A stretch of 64,000 bases of DNA from Macrocystis pyrifera (GCA_031763025.1 JASSKH010000014.1:11851201-11915200); one strand, 5' to 3'. Positions 12,713-24,976 are shown, numbered from the stretch's first letter. Numbers and translations are program-made. The notes: generated by a model from the sequence alone, not told the origin.

Positions 12713-12770
12713 ATGCGTGCCGCATTCCTCTTTCTTGGACTTCTTCTCTCCCGCGTTAGCGCGTCTGATG
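12713..12770 (+). CDS. LRR gene unit 1, signal-peptide exon
   Basis: The ATG at 12713 opens MRAAFLFLGLLLSRVSASD, a textbook secretory signal: a basic residue, a leucine/phenylalanine core, then small residues suited to cleavage after SA. A GTGAGC donor follows at once (12771), so the exon would end in phase 1. This points to a secreted or surface protein whose later exons are the LRR cassettes downstream on the same strand. The link to those exons is inferred from order and strand. Reading on through the donor gives 100 codons without a domain. Confidence 0.5.
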
Positions 12771-14785
12771 GTGAGCGAGCGTTAGCGCAGTACCGTGTGT
12801 TTACTGCTGTAGGATACCTGTGTTGCAGTGCGCCTTATAATTGGCCCTGTTTGAATACCGCGATTAAAATATATATCGGTGATGTGGTGCTTGAAATTAC
12901 GGAACATAGTGAGTGGGACTGTACATCGTTGAGGGGATTCCAGCGACGTATTCAAGCGTCCGTGGTTTCAGTAAGGTCAAGTAGATATTGGCCGATACGG
13001 GAGATATGGATGCTGTAGAACATGACAGCGCCGAGTGGAAACCGTTCGTTTTCGCTACCACGTATCAAGTATTATTATTCCTCCAACCGCCGCACCGTAA
13101 CTTCTTCAGCTGATACCACAGCGTCCTTCCATTCCACGAGTTCCCATCGAACCATGGTGTCATACGAATGCTCGTTAGGCTCGAAATATGCGTTGTACGA
13201 TGGCGTATCTCGGCAAAGCAATACAGACACAGACTCTAAACAACGATATGTGGGCTACATGACGCTGAACAAATTCGCTAGGCATTCCACCGGTGAACCG
13301 AGCACATATATATATATACTTCAGTCGATGCGCGCAACTGTGTGTTGCAGGGATGGTTTAGTCCACGGCGAGGACGCAAACAGTTTTATCTCGTTCGACT
13401 GCTCTTCCAACATTTTACTCTAATTTGTCTCGAACCCCATGCCGTTGATGTTGTCACTCCTGCATCTCGTTCCCGTGGCTCTCCAATGACACTGATCATG
13501 GGGACGGGCACTGGAACCTCAAGCGATACCGTGATCACCTCCATCCCCTTCTACAACCGAGTCCATGTCCATACCTAGTGCGTCCGGTAGTCGTCGGTTG
13601 CGTTTGGCTGGCACTACACCCTTTAAAAATATATGAGAAAGACCATCGGATGAGAAAGGCCATAGGTGCGCACCTCGCACGTACCCTATAAAAAGGAGCG
13701 AATCATCAACGTTAGACAATGGCTGGCCGGTTAAGGGATGTTCTTCTCTTCCATGGAGAGAAAACCGCGCCGCACCCTAAGCATCTCAGCCGCAAAAGGC
13801 TCCGATGACACATGATTTAGAAGTTCCCTGTTCGCAACCATCCTATGTGCTTACTACTCGAGCTGCATCGTCCCCGGCGGTACAGTTGTTATACAGCAGC
13901 GTTGGTGTGGAGGTTGGTTGCGTTGATTCAAAGCCCCCGTTGGCGACACTTTTCATTCTGCTGAAATTCACGTTGAAAGCGCCTCACGTGGGTAGGAACG
14001 ACTCGACGGATGTCGACGAGGTGATATAGTACCGGCCCTTCCTCGCGAAAAAGGTATCTAAGCATATACCGTATTGAGGAGGGAGGATGCATGTTTGCTA
14101 TGTGCTCCAAGACCAGAACGCAGGCAAGGGTGGGAGCTGAATTAAAATCGTATGGCATGGTCGACCAAAAATGGAGAAAGCGGAAGCCTGCTTACGGCGC
14201 TTTAGGGTAAGTAGCATGCGCTATGCATCACGCTAGTGCTGCAATGGTCTGACATTTCTGGCTACCTCTCCCCGCCCGTGTTTGTTCCATCCGAGCAGGT
14301 GCAAACCCCTGCTACGATAGGTGCCTGAGTGGCACCAGTATAGTGTGAGTGCTCTCGTTATGGGGAACTATAATGTGTGGTGGCCTGTTTAACGAACGCT
14401 AAAAGCGAATCATATTTCTATGCGCGCAGGGGCGGGACGTATGGAATTGCAGGACATCTCGAATCTATCGATACAGCTGCTTTCGTATGCTTGACGCGGC
14501 GTCAGGCCTTGCAGCTTTGTTAGTACGACGCGTGTGTGCACCACCTGAAATGTCTACAGCCTCACGCACGTCTCGGCAAACGTTGATGGTCAGGTGGTTT
14601 GCACGGAGTGGCCTATTCTACTGGGTGTTCTGCAGATGGGTGGCGTGGGCTAAACGGACCCTACGTGCCAATATACCCGACCACGTGCCATGTCTCAACC
14701 TTAACAATTTTTTATCGCCGCGTGTCGTTTGGGGGTGCACGCTGTTTTATACATGCTACGTTCCAGCAATCTTTATGGCTGCCAG
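12771..14785 (+). other. unit 1 intron/exon space before the first LRR
   Basis: N-terminal exons may lie here, but none can be fixed. A 133-codon frame (13022-13423) has no domain. A GTGAGTG at 14344 follows a frame with stops. By position this part corresponds to 25-26.9 kb and 35.5-37.8 kb in the other units, with weak visible similarity. Confidence 0.3.
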
Positions 14786-14856
14786 CTGACGAATTCTGAC
14801 CTTCCGCAACTGGAGAAGTGCTTTGACGACGTTGGACGCGACAACATCCAATATGT
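14786..14856 (+). pseudogene. unit 1 LRR-like exon a (71 nt, degenerate)
   Basis: A CCAG acceptor precedes it and a GTGAGTG donor follows. The best frame gives LTNSDLPQLEKCFDDVG and then NIQYV, with the FD and final hydrophobic positions of an LRR. The asparagine ladder is weak and the length is one base short of 72. It is probably a decayed member of the cassette series. Classification as an LRR is uncertain. Confidence 0.4.
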
Positions 14857-15212
14857 GTGAGTGAGATAAGGCTCAACCAGGCCAGGTCATATCGCGTCGT
14901 CTCGCTTTGGGGCCGGGTGTTTCTCTCCGACGGGGTACTTTTGGTACGTTCCGCCTACGTTCTACAATATATATATTCGTACTATCGTCTAGTATCTCCC
15001 ACGCAATTCTCGGTACCAACAGTGAATTGAACATCTTGATAGTTATCCACTCACTGACTTGAGGGGTCTATTAATGGTGGGCACTCGCTGTGTCGTGTTA
15101 TGTAACGCTAAACATGCCGTACCGTTCTCGGTTAGATTCGGATATTGACGGTCTCTTGGCGCTAGTAAATTGCCCCTCAACGCCAAGTCTTTCCTGTATC
15201 CGAACCTCGCAG

Positions 15213-15284
15213 GTACCTATCGTCGAACGAGCTGACCACGCTATCTGCAGGACTGTTCGATGGACTTGGGAGCCTCAGGCTGGC
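15213..15284 (+). CDS. unit 1 LRR exon b (72 nt, intact)
   Basis: The exon runs from a CTCGCAG acceptor to a GTGAGTG donor and is exactly 72 nt. It starts with the last base of a codon and ends after the second, so it is phase 2-2. It encodes one 24-residue repeat, YLSSNELTTLSAGLFDGL followed by GSLRLA. That fits the typical extracellular LRR consensus LxxNxLTxLPxxxFDGLxxL. One repeat forms one coil of a ligand-binding solenoid. It is the best-preserved cassette in the array. Confidence 0.85.
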
Positions 15285-15869
15285 GTGAGTGCGTCTTGGG
15301 GTGTTTTGCTCAGAACGATAGGTCCATCTATTGCGGCATAAGCGGCTGTAGTGTTGGTGCCAACTTGTACTCTACTGTAGCATTTAAGATGCTACGGTAT
15401 ACAAAGCCGTTTCCCACCAGTATGTGGCTGGGTCCGATATCCGTCGCACCGTACGGGCTCTGACGAATAGAGCTATTATCAATAGATGCTATAGATGTCT
15501 AGATGGCCGCTCTATGGTTGAACACACGTCTATGCGTGTGCGTCTTATTGCGGTTTCTTCGTGTGTGAGAAACATTTCGGGCAAGCGCAGTCACTTTGAT
15601 CAACGTCGAAATATGGAGCAATTCGGATGATGGATTTGTGGCGGCTTCGCTGTCTCGCTGTGTCGCTAGGGGTTTTCACACTCTCTGCTGAGCTGTTTGT
15701 ACATGTGCCTCTGGCTTGCCCTTCTCGTCAACCATCGCGCACGAGTGGGCGTGTCCAAACACGTGTCACTGTTACCGTTGTGCGGCATAGGGGAGAGTGT
15801 CATCCGGGTGCACCAAGGGTCAGACTCGGAACGACTGCATGTTGTGCGAACGTGCTTTGCTAACCGCTT

Positions 15870-15902
15870 CTCGTTCGTTCGTTCGTTCGTTCGTTCGTTC
15901 GT
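15870..15902. repeat. (TTCG)n microsatellite
   Basis: About eight TTCG tetranucleotides lie directly before the acceptor of LRR exon c, where a polypyrimidine tract would normally be. Confidence 0.9.
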
Positions 15903-15914
15903 GTATCTCTACAG

Positions 15915-15985
15915 CCTTCTCAACGATAACAAACTGAATGCCCTGCCGGCCGGTTATTCGACGGGCTGGAGAGTCTGCAATATTT
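15915..15985 (+). pseudogene. unit 1 LRR exon c (71 nt, one-base deletion)
   Basis: A CTACAG acceptor and GTGAGTG donor frame it. The first half reads LLNDNKLNALPAG. After one missing base the second half reads FDGLESLQYL in the next frame. Adding that base would give the standard 72-nt, phase 2-2 LRR. As it stands the exon shifts frame if spliced in. The intron behind it (GGCTTGATTCACG..., ACCACACATATG) is similar to introns at 37927 and 39327 in unit 3, so exon and intron were duplicated together. Confidence 0.75.
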
Positions 15986-16473
15986 GTGAGTGAGGCTTGA
16001 TTCACGATACGTGGAAGCGATAGGACGAAATATGGCTTCACAGGTACCTCGAACAACCGGTGCTACCACACATATGTACCACATTTTTCCTGTTGTTGAA
16101 CTGTGTTTACCTCGTCCGAGGATGCCATGGCACAGTTGTTGAATCACGTCCAACCCACTCCTATTTCCGGCGTTCCCTCGTTGATGTTCTCGACTTTAAC
16201 ATGAGCGGTGACGACGCTTAAAGAAGGTTCCGTTCTTTCGTTCGAGTGCACGTCTAGTTGCTCGCAAGTGTTTGAATCGCAGCGCGCTCGCAACGTATCC
16301 CTGCTTGTCTACCGTTTGCCAACAAATGGGCTTGCTATAACGCTTGCTGGTGTCGCTTGGCTCGACGTTGTGTTTCATTGATTTAAAAAACAACACTCCA
16401 AATTGAAGCGTGCTAGCCCGATGTCAGCGTCGTTCCCTCCGCCACTGCTTGTGTATCTCGCAATGACGTCAAG

Positions 16474-16545
16474 GTACCTCATGGACAACGAGTTGACGAC
16501 CCTTCCCGGGGGGCTATTCGACGACCTTGGAAGCGTTAGTGACTT
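16474..16545 (+). CDS. unit 1 LRR exon d (72 nt, intact)
   Basis: Acceptor GTCAAG, donor GTGAGTG, exactly 72 nt, phase 2-2. It encodes YLMDNELTTLPGGLFDDLG and then SVSDL, a clear typical LRR with the conserved asparagine, LTTLP and F-D positions. It is the last repeat before the C-cap exon of this unit, and its counterparts are 28317 and 39254. Confidence 0.85.
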
Positions 16546-17060
16546 GTGAGTGAATTTTTCCAACTTAACGAAGCGCTGCGCAATACTCGACCAACAACGT
16601 ATTTGGTTTGGCGGCGGTCATCATCGTGTTAACACGGCGAGAGTGGACGTGAGCTTGAAACATTGATTCGACGATTTTCGGTTGTAACCACCGTCTCGGT
16701 TTAACATGTTGTGTGCCCTCGTTTCCGTATCCGGCCCTCGGACATCCCCCGAGCGCATTCAGTAAGATTCTTGACTGTGTTAGCGTGATTAGGCTTCACC
16801 CAACTTCGACTGGCTCGAGAAGAAAGTTACCGCATGTCGACCACACAGGCTTACTCCAGCTAGATTAAGTACGACAGCATGCATGGACGACCCAATCAAA
16901 CCCACGGTATTTGGACCTTGTTGACAACATAATCCGACATCGAGAATCGGCCATGTACCGTATCTTGCGCTGAGGTCGTCCGAGGATGATAGAGCCCGAA
17001 GGCTGCCGATGAAATTGAGTTTTAATCTTCCTTGCAACGTTCCGTTGTCGTAATCGGCAG

Positions 17061-17102
17061 GTTTTTGCAAGGAAACCCCGATCTGCAGTGCGTCCCCACC
17101 AA
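17061..17102 (+). CDS. unit 1 LRR C-cap exon (42 nt, intact)
   Basis: Acceptor CGGCAG, donor GTGAGTC, 42 nt, phase 2-2. It encodes FLQGNPDLQCVPTK. The pattern of a hydrophobic strand, NP, a hydrophobic residue and QC-VP is the start of an LRR C-terminal cap, which covers the end of the solenoid in extracellular LRR proteins. The counterpart at 39946 (YLQENSDLQCVPAK) has the same length and phase. The one at 28938 is broken. Confidence 0.8.
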
Positions 17103-17750
17103 GTGAGTCCTTGACGTTCGATCAATAGTGTAGCGGGAAAGGGTCTCCGCCGTAAGCTGGTATTCCTTTCATCGATATATATATATATATGGAAGCTATT
17201 GAATCAAGCCCACAGCGTCCACGATGAGTCACATTATTAAACTGTTGCCCAAACAGAAAGGAAACGATTTTTCGTAGTCAAACTTGCACCAGTTTGTTCG
17301 TGCCCACGTCGCACATATACTTGTCGGCCGCTTGATGAATGGTTACGCACGAACTCCACACTGTCTCATAGTTTGAGACTGGAGGTTGTGTATCGTCCTC
17401 TAGATATTTTATGAGCGCCGCCTGGGATGTCACGGAACGACCGGTTTTCCATGTACATCTTCTTTTGAAGTATATTCCCATGCTTGTTAATAAATCTCGG
17501 GAACCGCGAGTTTGGGATTTTGCATCACATCGCGCATCTCCCGTCTTCTACGTAGCCACTGTAAGTCTTTGTGGCCGATCGGTTTCCACCACAGCACTAG
17601 TGCACGTATATCCTAGATTTACGGTCAACCAATGAGTGGGCGTAGCGTGACGTTCACCCAGTTAATTGCTATTCTCCATCCTAGTGAGTGAGAAGACGAT
17701 TTTGTAATGAGACATCACCAATGCGAGCTACGGCGTATCCGACCCCCCCC
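17103..17750 (+). other. unit 1 intron space after the C-cap
   Basis: Holds a TA microsatellite near 17175 and GTAAGTC and GTGAGTG sites (17560, 17688) whose upstream frames I cannot match between units. The block ATTAAACTGTTGCCCAAACAG resembles GTTGCCTAACC at 29110 and GTTGCCCAACC at 40399, which supports unit homology. Confidence 0.35.
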
Positions 17751-17850
17751 TGCCCGCGGCCCAACCGTCCCGCCGTGCCTTTCTTGTCCGACGATACACG
17801 CAGCGTGGCAACCAATGTCAAAACTGACGGCGTTTACTTCGGTCAATGTG
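17751..17850 (+). CDS. unit 1 exon ending VYFGQCG (start unclear)
   Basis: The open frame runs NRPAVPFLSDD through TDGVYFGQC and ends with one base before GTGAGTGG, in phase 1. The corresponding frames are NSPVVPLMVHG through DITYDLCG before GTAAGC in unit 3 (40973), and a related segment ending DISFDQYG before GTGAGCGG in unit 2 (29751). The conserved end, donor position and order show an exon joining the phase-2 LRR part to the phase-1 exon behind it. The 5' border is not conserved enough to place. Function unknown. Confidence 0.6.
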
Positions 17851-18186
17851 GTGAGTGGATGCTCATGCAACTACATACATGGTCGGAAGCTGCGCTGATC
17901 GCGCTAGCTGACGCTTGCCACTAAATATGACATATATTGGCGACGTTTCGAAGCTATTCAGACAGGAGCCGACGTTTGTGCGGTGAATGAAGGGTCCGTT
18001 CTTTTAGCTGGGAAGTAAGTCACGTGGAGCATTCGCAATGGGGCCAAGGAGAGGTTGTTTTGTCTGCGTTGTTCGTGCCATAAATGTGTATGGGTCCTTC
18101 AGTGTTTCTAACTTGAGACTGCCAAAAACGTCCTGCCGCATCTAGATACTGAGAAATCTTCATTTCGTCGTATTTCCTCTCGGCAG

Positions 18187-18261
18187 AATGCACCCCGGAC
18201 GAGGCAGTATTGTGCAACAAGGGCTTCGACTGTGTTGCTGGGGAATCTGGCTACACTTGCG
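18187..18261 (+). CDS. unit 1 cysteine exon (75 nt, intact)
   Basis: Acceptor CGGCAG, donor GTTAGTG, 75 nt, phase 1-1. It encodes (E)CTPDEAVLCNKGFDCVAGE and then SGYTCG. The arrangement C-x8-C-x5-C-x8-C suggests a small disulfide module, in the manner of EGF- or ephrin-receptor-like repeats, but it does not match one family exactly. Exons of the same length, phase and position lie at 30057 and 41306. They share the pattern DC-hydrophobic-(A/P)G-x-x-GY. It probably sits outside the membrane, after the LRR solenoid. Confidence 0.75.
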
Positions 18262-21081
18262 GTTAGTGTGCGGCATCGGTTTCGTTGTCTCAGAGTAAAG
18301 TTGAACAGGGCAAGGACATGTCGTGACTTTAGTAGTGGATACCTGTAGTCTGGAGGCATGTTTCGTGAGGGTAAAACTGTTGATTCTGTCGGCAAACATT
18401 GTGCATCTACCCATGGGGTTGGCAATGTCCTGTTGCTTGTTGGTGTTCGTCCGTACTGGTACTAACACTCGCAGACCACCCCGTGAAAACGCAAGGGGAA
18501 ACACGCAAATCCTCAGAAACCAGCACGCCTGTTTGCCTTTCCTAGGCTGTCTTCAGACACTTTCCGGGAACTTGTCTGAGCGAAGAAATTTCATGCCAAG
18601 TGCCTAGTTCATACCTCGTATAGACTTCCCGTCGTAGGATTCATGAATCACACGACGAATCAAACCATAAATGAGGAAAAGCGCGAGAATAGAGAGCGAC
18701 AGGCCACGATGGACGAGGACAAAGGCACGTAAACCACCGGTTTGAGAAAGGACGTGGGTTTTAGCAAATCAGGGGTCATACCATTTCGAATTCTCCACAT
18801 CTTCCGAAGCCTAACGCCTGTGTAGGTTATGAATTCCGCTCTCCAGTCACCCATATACGGACAATTACACGAAACTCGTACGCACACCACCTAGTGGTTT
18901 CGGTGATGAGTGTTCGTAAGTTGTAGTGTGAACCTCTCGATGGGATCTGTTTTGTTTTTGGGTATCTCTGGTTTACTTGTCGACATGACGGGCATGCGTC
19001 CGACTATCAAACACGAAGGTCGGCCCCCTGGGTGGGGTGTTAGGGTGGCATACGGTGGACACAATCAACCCAACGGGATGCGCACCAGACAAGGTCAATC
19101 AGGAGTAGCATTGGTGTCTGAGGTGCGAAGAGTTTTATGAACGATGCATCATAGGCAAGTAGTCTACTTGCTTCTAGGAAGGCACGACATGTTTTCTCGT
19201 GGCTCGTGTCGAGGCCACCTGATCTTTCACTCCCCGTACAATGGATGCTCGCAAGGTAGAACTCCCGCGCCTCCATTTTGCGTAAGGAGCCAACTAATAG
19301 GTGACGAGCAGACACTGTCTGTCGCTCAGCATAAGATATGGTTTACGCTGTCTGCTGCGCGCAGCACAGCAAGCCGCCTGAACAAGCCGATTTGTAACTA
19401 CCTCGTACTGGAGTGTAGCACTGACGGAACCTCTGAGCCAGAAATATTCATTCTTGTAAATGTGTATTTGTGGCTAACCTACAACTATAGACCCGAGAAC
19501 GTACTGTTTGTGCCCGTTTGTAGGATAATGTACCACCACAGCCTAAATGCTATATACCATGCGCCATGCGATGTTTAGGTACAATTGAAGAGGTGCAACA
19601 ACTCAAACTCCTCGTAAGTACAGGACATTCGTGCCCGTTTAAGTAGTAATACGCTCCAATTTAGAGTACACGTGTATCGTCGTGCAGTTTGTTTTTTTAA
19701 CATCGCCCGTACACATCGTGCGTTTCGGGCGTTTCAATACGACACTCCAGAGAGCGCTGTGCACAAGGCGGGAGTCCAGTTTAATCTGTGAGACGTCTAC
19801 GCGACTGAACCGGTCATCAAAACCATCCAAACGAACGATCGGTGCAAACTCATCTGAAGTATCGCGCCGGAAATCGCTGTTGGAAAGGGCGTGCATCTGC
19901 ACGCGATTACGGGGGATTTCTCGAGAGAGTGCCCGCAGGCAACGTGAGCAGCCGGCATAGTATACATGAGAACTTCAACGGCGCTGCCACGCAGAGGGAA
20001 GGGTTCATTGGCTAAATGGGCTGGGGGAACTGCGACGACCATTCGATCGCTACTTTCATCCAAGGCCCGTCTGGGATATTTACGATTTGTTTTAAGTCTT
20101 GCTGCTCATTGCACTTCGCTGATACCTGATGGCGGGCATGAATGCGGGCGCTACCACCACCTAGACGTGCAAAGGGGGACTTCTAAACGTGCGATGGCTC
20201 GTACATTTCCACCAATTACCACCTCAGTTGATTCATGAGTCGAATCGGTATCGCACGGTGTGTCGTCTCATGTTGACTGAGTACGCATTATCCATACAGC
20301 AGTGAGAGAGAGGAGAGAGCGCCCTAATACTAGATACGACGGTTTCGATATTGAATTCTTGTGGCTTAGCCCTGTTTGCAAGGGATGTGATACCGGAAGA
20401 GAGTGGTACCCCAGTAGAAATCGGGAGAAGTGGGCGTCTGAGGATGGCGACGTGTGCCTGTGTTACACGGGTAGCTTTTCCATCCACTGTTGGCGTGGGT
20501 GGAGCTTTCTGAGCGTGTAGGGAGTCGGAAAGACGTGCTGTGGGGTACGAAAAACTGTACTACCCCGCCCCTGACTTTTTAGTGGGTACCGCAGTTGAAG
20601 CATTCAGGCTGTCTTTATACCCTGTGTTTTTTTTCGAGTGTTTGTCCAATTTAGAGAAGAATCTTGGGCACTGCACGATCCTGAGATGCAGGTACATTTC
20701 ACACGCAACACCCAGGGCGCGAATACGTGTGTTCATCGGGAGTGCCGTGCGTGCATGTACCCCGACATAAACACATGGTCTCGTGGCCACCGCGACCGTT
20801 GCATGCATATATAGACAATAAAAAAAAATGTCCGAGTTTTCGTCAACTGTTTTTTTTGCGTTGACGGACACTCCTGTGCGTCATCTGCAAGATATTACTG
20901 CCCGTGGTGCGACGGTGATGTGAACAAGCGTGTTGACTGGGTTAGACGTTATATACGTGTTGTTCACCTGATGCTTGGGGTGCTCGGTCAAAGGCCTTCT
21001 GTCCGGGGACACGCCCAGAGCTGCCGATGTGAAGTTATCTTCGGAACGTGAGTGCTCCATTTCCATGTGTGGAGTTTAGCT
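18262..21081 (+). other. unit 1 downstream space, exons possible
   Basis: The stretch 19700-19920 is similar to 31640-31740 in unit 2 and 41850-41950 in unit 3 but is open on both strands, so I do not call it. A 72-codon frame at 20302-20520 (+) is rich in C and W (CKGCDTGREW, DGDVCLCYTG) and partly resembles 32160-32230 in unit 2. It may be a further cysteine-rich exon. A GTGAGTG at 21051 follows a frame open from about 20894. Confidence 0.35.
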
Positions 21082-21330
21082 GTGTCCGGCAGCGGGTTCG
21101 GTATCTGTAGATTCAGGAAAGGTGGTAATTATGCCCTCCGTGTTTGCTACAGCGGCATGACGCGTACCCGGGGGGGGGGGGGACTTGGCACGTGCTCCAC
21201 GAGACCCTAGACGTGAGCGGCGGTGGGTTCAGTATCTGTAGGTTCAAGAATGATGGTAATGATACCCTGGGTGTTTACAAACGTGGCTCGACGTGTACCG
21301 GGGGGGGCGAGTTGGCACGTGACGTCTGCA
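21082..21330 (+). repeat. 130-base tandem duplication with a conserved frame
   Basis: Two copies (from 21082 and 21212) each encode a version of GFSICRFKNDGNDTLGVYKRG; the first reads GFGICRFRKGGNYALRVCYSG. A G run of 7-12 bases follows each. A third version, YCAGKDGEDALCVLAKRL, lies at 43087 in unit 3. Conservation of the frame across the copies suggests exon sequence. Splice borders are not clear. Confidence 0.55.
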
Positions 21331-21342
21331 CAAGACGGTAGA

Positions 21343-21395
21343 CTTGATGTTCGAGTGCATCGACATAGACATATCGACCAGGCGTGCTCAGGTTC
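21343..21395 (+). other. unit 1 copy of the EFVDM segment
   Basis: The plus frame reads LMFECIDIDISTRR. The related segments are VNGEFVDMGGSIRR in unit 2 (33150-33190) and WEFVDMDGPI in unit 3 (43200-43230). The opposite strand is also open and conserved (HVDEL in units 2 and 3), so the coding strand is undecided. Confidence 0.4.
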
Positions 21396-23689
21396 AGGCG
21401 TACGTCTCTTGTCTCTGGCGTGACCTGAGCCTGTGAGCTCATGTTGACAAACTAAACCGTAGCCAAAGTCTCGCGCACGTGTCCTCCAAAATACACTTTT
21501 TCCAACTTGCCTATTTCTGCATACTAGACGCGGTTTCTGCGTTTATACTCGTCTTCTACTGTGCCCTGTGAACGCCATGATGTCGCTTTTAGCACTGTCA
21601 TGTCGGCTCCTACTGCCTTCCACTGTGTATCTAAATATTTACACATTTGCAGTCTAAACTTCCTCCGTTTCAAGGGCGACGATTGAACACATTACGGTCG
21701 CGGCCAAATCGCGGTTGACGTTCATGTCTGGCACACGCGCAAGCACTCTTTTTTAGCCCATGCCCGAAGCTATTCACGGAGAGTATTGCTTGAAAACAGG
21801 TACCTTGCTTTCCTAAGCCCATATACTACTTTCCCATGGATATGCCGCTGGTGTTGTAGGGCGAACACGGTGTCTCGATGTGCTGCTTCTCCTTCAAGGC
21901 CGTTACAGATGGCCAAATCTGTCCTTGTACGCAAAGCACACAACACCCGGCAAAGATTCCCGTAGACGGCAAGGGACGTACAAACCCGGCAGTATCTGCG
22001 TTGGAAGTTCACTACCGATTTTAACAGACCGTATTTGTCGTAGAAGGCACGCGGCTTTTTTTACGTCGATATTTGACTTGGACGGCAAGTCGCCTGATAC
22101 AGGCCATTTTCTTTCTTGAAAGGTGAACGGAAAATTAGGAGAAACAATACCCCCCCAACGTCAAGCGACCTAAAACCGGCGGTGTCTGCCTTTAGGGGCA
22201 AGCGGTGACTAACCATCAATACCAGGTTGAGACGACAAAAGGCGATATCGGCCGTGAAGGGCGGACTTTTAAAGAAAACATCCGCCTCGGAAAGAAGCGT
22301 GCTTCTTAGACGACATTATCTGTCTTGGACGACAAACGGCCTCCTAGAAAAAGATGATCGAAACCCTGAACAGGGCACACAAACAGTTGAGAAAAAACCA
22401 CCATCTGAGCGGACAGAAACACCTCGACCCGGGGACACCAACACAAATATCCCACGGAGACCATGCCATGCATTCGGCAACATTCGAATGGTCCAGCTGG
22501 GGTCGCGTTCATTACCTATCTATGTCGTCGCATGCTGAGTATGACCGAGCGCTTGAGGCGGTCGGCGAGCCATCAAGCCTTGGTTGCTGCAAGCTTTTCC
22601 CTTCTAATACAAACGTAGGCCTTCTACTGAGCAATGTCAATTCCACCCTTGGGCCAAATCCGTTTACCTGGAAGGTCGTTTGTATGGGTGGGGTGCTAGT
22701 TCAGCCCCAGAACTAGCCTCTCGCTGGTATCTACATAGATCGCATCAACACATCGCCTGTGCTCCAAACGCCAACCCTTCGCAAACGAAAAGAAATCACA
22801 AACAGATTGAAACTAACAAGTACATACGAGAATTCGGTTGCTCGCAAAGAAGCGACTTACCTTTCAATGCAGATCGCTGCACCCCCGACAAGATAGATGA
22901 ACCCGCAAAAGCACACTTGGGTAGCAAAAGCCGGAGAAATCTTCCGTGTGACGATCTTGCCGTGTGCGTGCGTGCCCCCGAAATTGTTGTTGTCATGTGT
23001 GATGTGCGAGTGTGCATCGTGTGTGTAGTGTGTTTGTTTTTCAAGGGTTCCTACAGATATTGTACAGGCATCATTCGTCAGGAGTACGGATTCCCCGCGG
23101 CTACAAGAACACCTGCCGGTGCCCGGGTGCTGGGTTATCGACGGCGAAATTACCTATAGGTGCCGAGTACCCGCGGGTAATGAGAATGGGCTGGGACCCT
23201 ACCAGTAAGACCCGTCCGGGTATGTCCGCCGGGTACTCGGTCAAGATAGGCAGGCTGACTACCACCATATACAAAAACGGACATTACAACAGTACGGTTG
23301 CGTGTTATGCGGTGCTATGTGTCTACGGTGTAGCCCTGTCTTGACGTTGCCGCAGCGAAAAGCGGGGCTGAGCACGAGGAACCGGCCGTAGATAGGGCGA
23401 AATATGTAAATCGTGACACTGTCCCAGCGGAATAACTATCGGAAATATTGTCAATATATGGGAGAAGTATATCATGGCCCCATAGTAGTTATGTACATCG
23501 CGTTTGAACTACATATATTGCTTCTGTATTCGCCTATCGCCACTGTGTTTTGTGCACTCATCAGGTAACCTGGCACGTCGTATCCCTGCACCTCACATAA
23601 CACGCTTCGTTCCTCGTTTGTACAAATTTCTATGTCCAAGATCCACCATCGGGCGCGTAGACTCCCGTTCAAACACCTTATTCTACTGT
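21396..23689. other. no exon fixed; distal unit 1
   Basis: Two overlapping plus frames (120 codons at 22354-22716 and 159 codons at 22680-23159) are the longest here. The second contains a short hydrophobic run near 22985-23040. Neither shows a known domain or a counterpart I can trace in units 2 and 3. The join between units 1 and 2 probably lies between here and 25 kb. Confidence 0.3.
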
Positions 23690-23856
23690 ATCCCACGATA
23701 TCCTACATTCAAAAGAACATATCCCACGAAGTTTATGCTTGGACGGAGGGTCGGCGACTTCCCACAGCATCCCACGGTGTTTCTCATACCTACCACGGTA
23801 TCCCACGTGCATACGATATCTCCCCCATTTCTCACGGTACCTCACGGTACTCCATG
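23690..23856. repeat. degenerate ATCCCACGGTAT repeat
   Basis: Words such as TATCCCACG, ATCCCACGG, CTACCACGGTATCCCACG and CTCACGGTAC recur about ten times with uneven spacing. A short, decayed minisatellite. Confidence 0.6.
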
Positions 23857-24976
23857 AATACGAGCCTGACGTTCTCCTCCACTGAAGCAATAGCATTCGA
23901 GTAGGTCGCTGCGTGAACGTACTGCTGCACTCGTATACATACTACGTCATAAATGTACGAAACAGTCCTTCCTTCATGCGCATATCATGCTCGAGTCGTT
24001 CAAAGTAACACGACCACAAGGAACATCCCGCTCTGTACGAGCGCACAATTATTCCTCCCCTCGCTCTTTTGCCTCTCGCGCACAAACATGACCGATCAAT
24101 ACGCGGCCCCTATCGCACGTGAACTATTTTGTAGGCATTCAGGCAGAACAAAGGTCCCTTCAACCAAATAACGATAAGCTGCGGAATGATTCGAAGATAA
24201 ATGTTTTTTCATCAGACCTTTTCATAGTGACAATCGTTCTGGGCACTTGATATGTTATGGGACTACAAACGACAGACAACATTTTGTTTTACTGACAAGA
24301 CCCCAACAATGCCCGTTATGTGCAAGCCCCGGTCTATACGTTTTCGCCACGTGTTGACCATCCTGTAACAACAGTAGTGACAGCAAAAGGCTTGTGTGTG
24401 ATGGCCCGCAAACAGTCTTGTGACGAATATTTGCGCTTCCAACGTAAAATAGTTTTTTTTACGTACGAGTACGAGTTTTTCGCGCGGGGGAATAAAACCG
24501 AACTCCTTTCTCGTACGTGATACGCGCGTCAATGCGCGTCTTTCCTCACCTGCGTCGCGCATGAAAACAAAAAATGCTCCGTGGAGCAACCCCGTCGAAC
24601 AAACAGAATGAAATTCGATGTCGATGCCTTCGGGTCGATGCTATCTTCTAACTGCTAGATCAAAGACGCTACGTATTCCTCCGAACTTTATATAACATGA
24701 TGCACGCTCTTCGGAGGTCTTGGTCAACTGGACGAACTCATAGAGACGTCGCTCCGTTGTGGAAGTTGACGTGCTGATTAAACAGCGAGGGCAAGAACCT
24801 GAAAAAATTGTGCATGGGCCGAGGCTCTGTCTCTGTGAAGAGAGATGGCAGATGAAGCACCGAAGTGTTTGTAAATATTATGAATAGTGGTGAAGAAGAA
24901 GGAAATCCATTTGCTTTGAAGTTGGCGTTTATGTCCATTATGGACAAGGTAGAAGCGAGACAAGCGATGGTGAAAT
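23857..24976. other. no gene seen
   Basis: Only short frames; no splice-flanked exon with similarity to the other units. Confidence 0.4.

Noticed and set aside
17278-17481. Minus frame with LIKYLEDD...HQAADKYMCD, reminiscent of the end of a BTB domain
   Set aside because: The resemblance is short, and the corresponding places in units 2 and 3 do not keep it.
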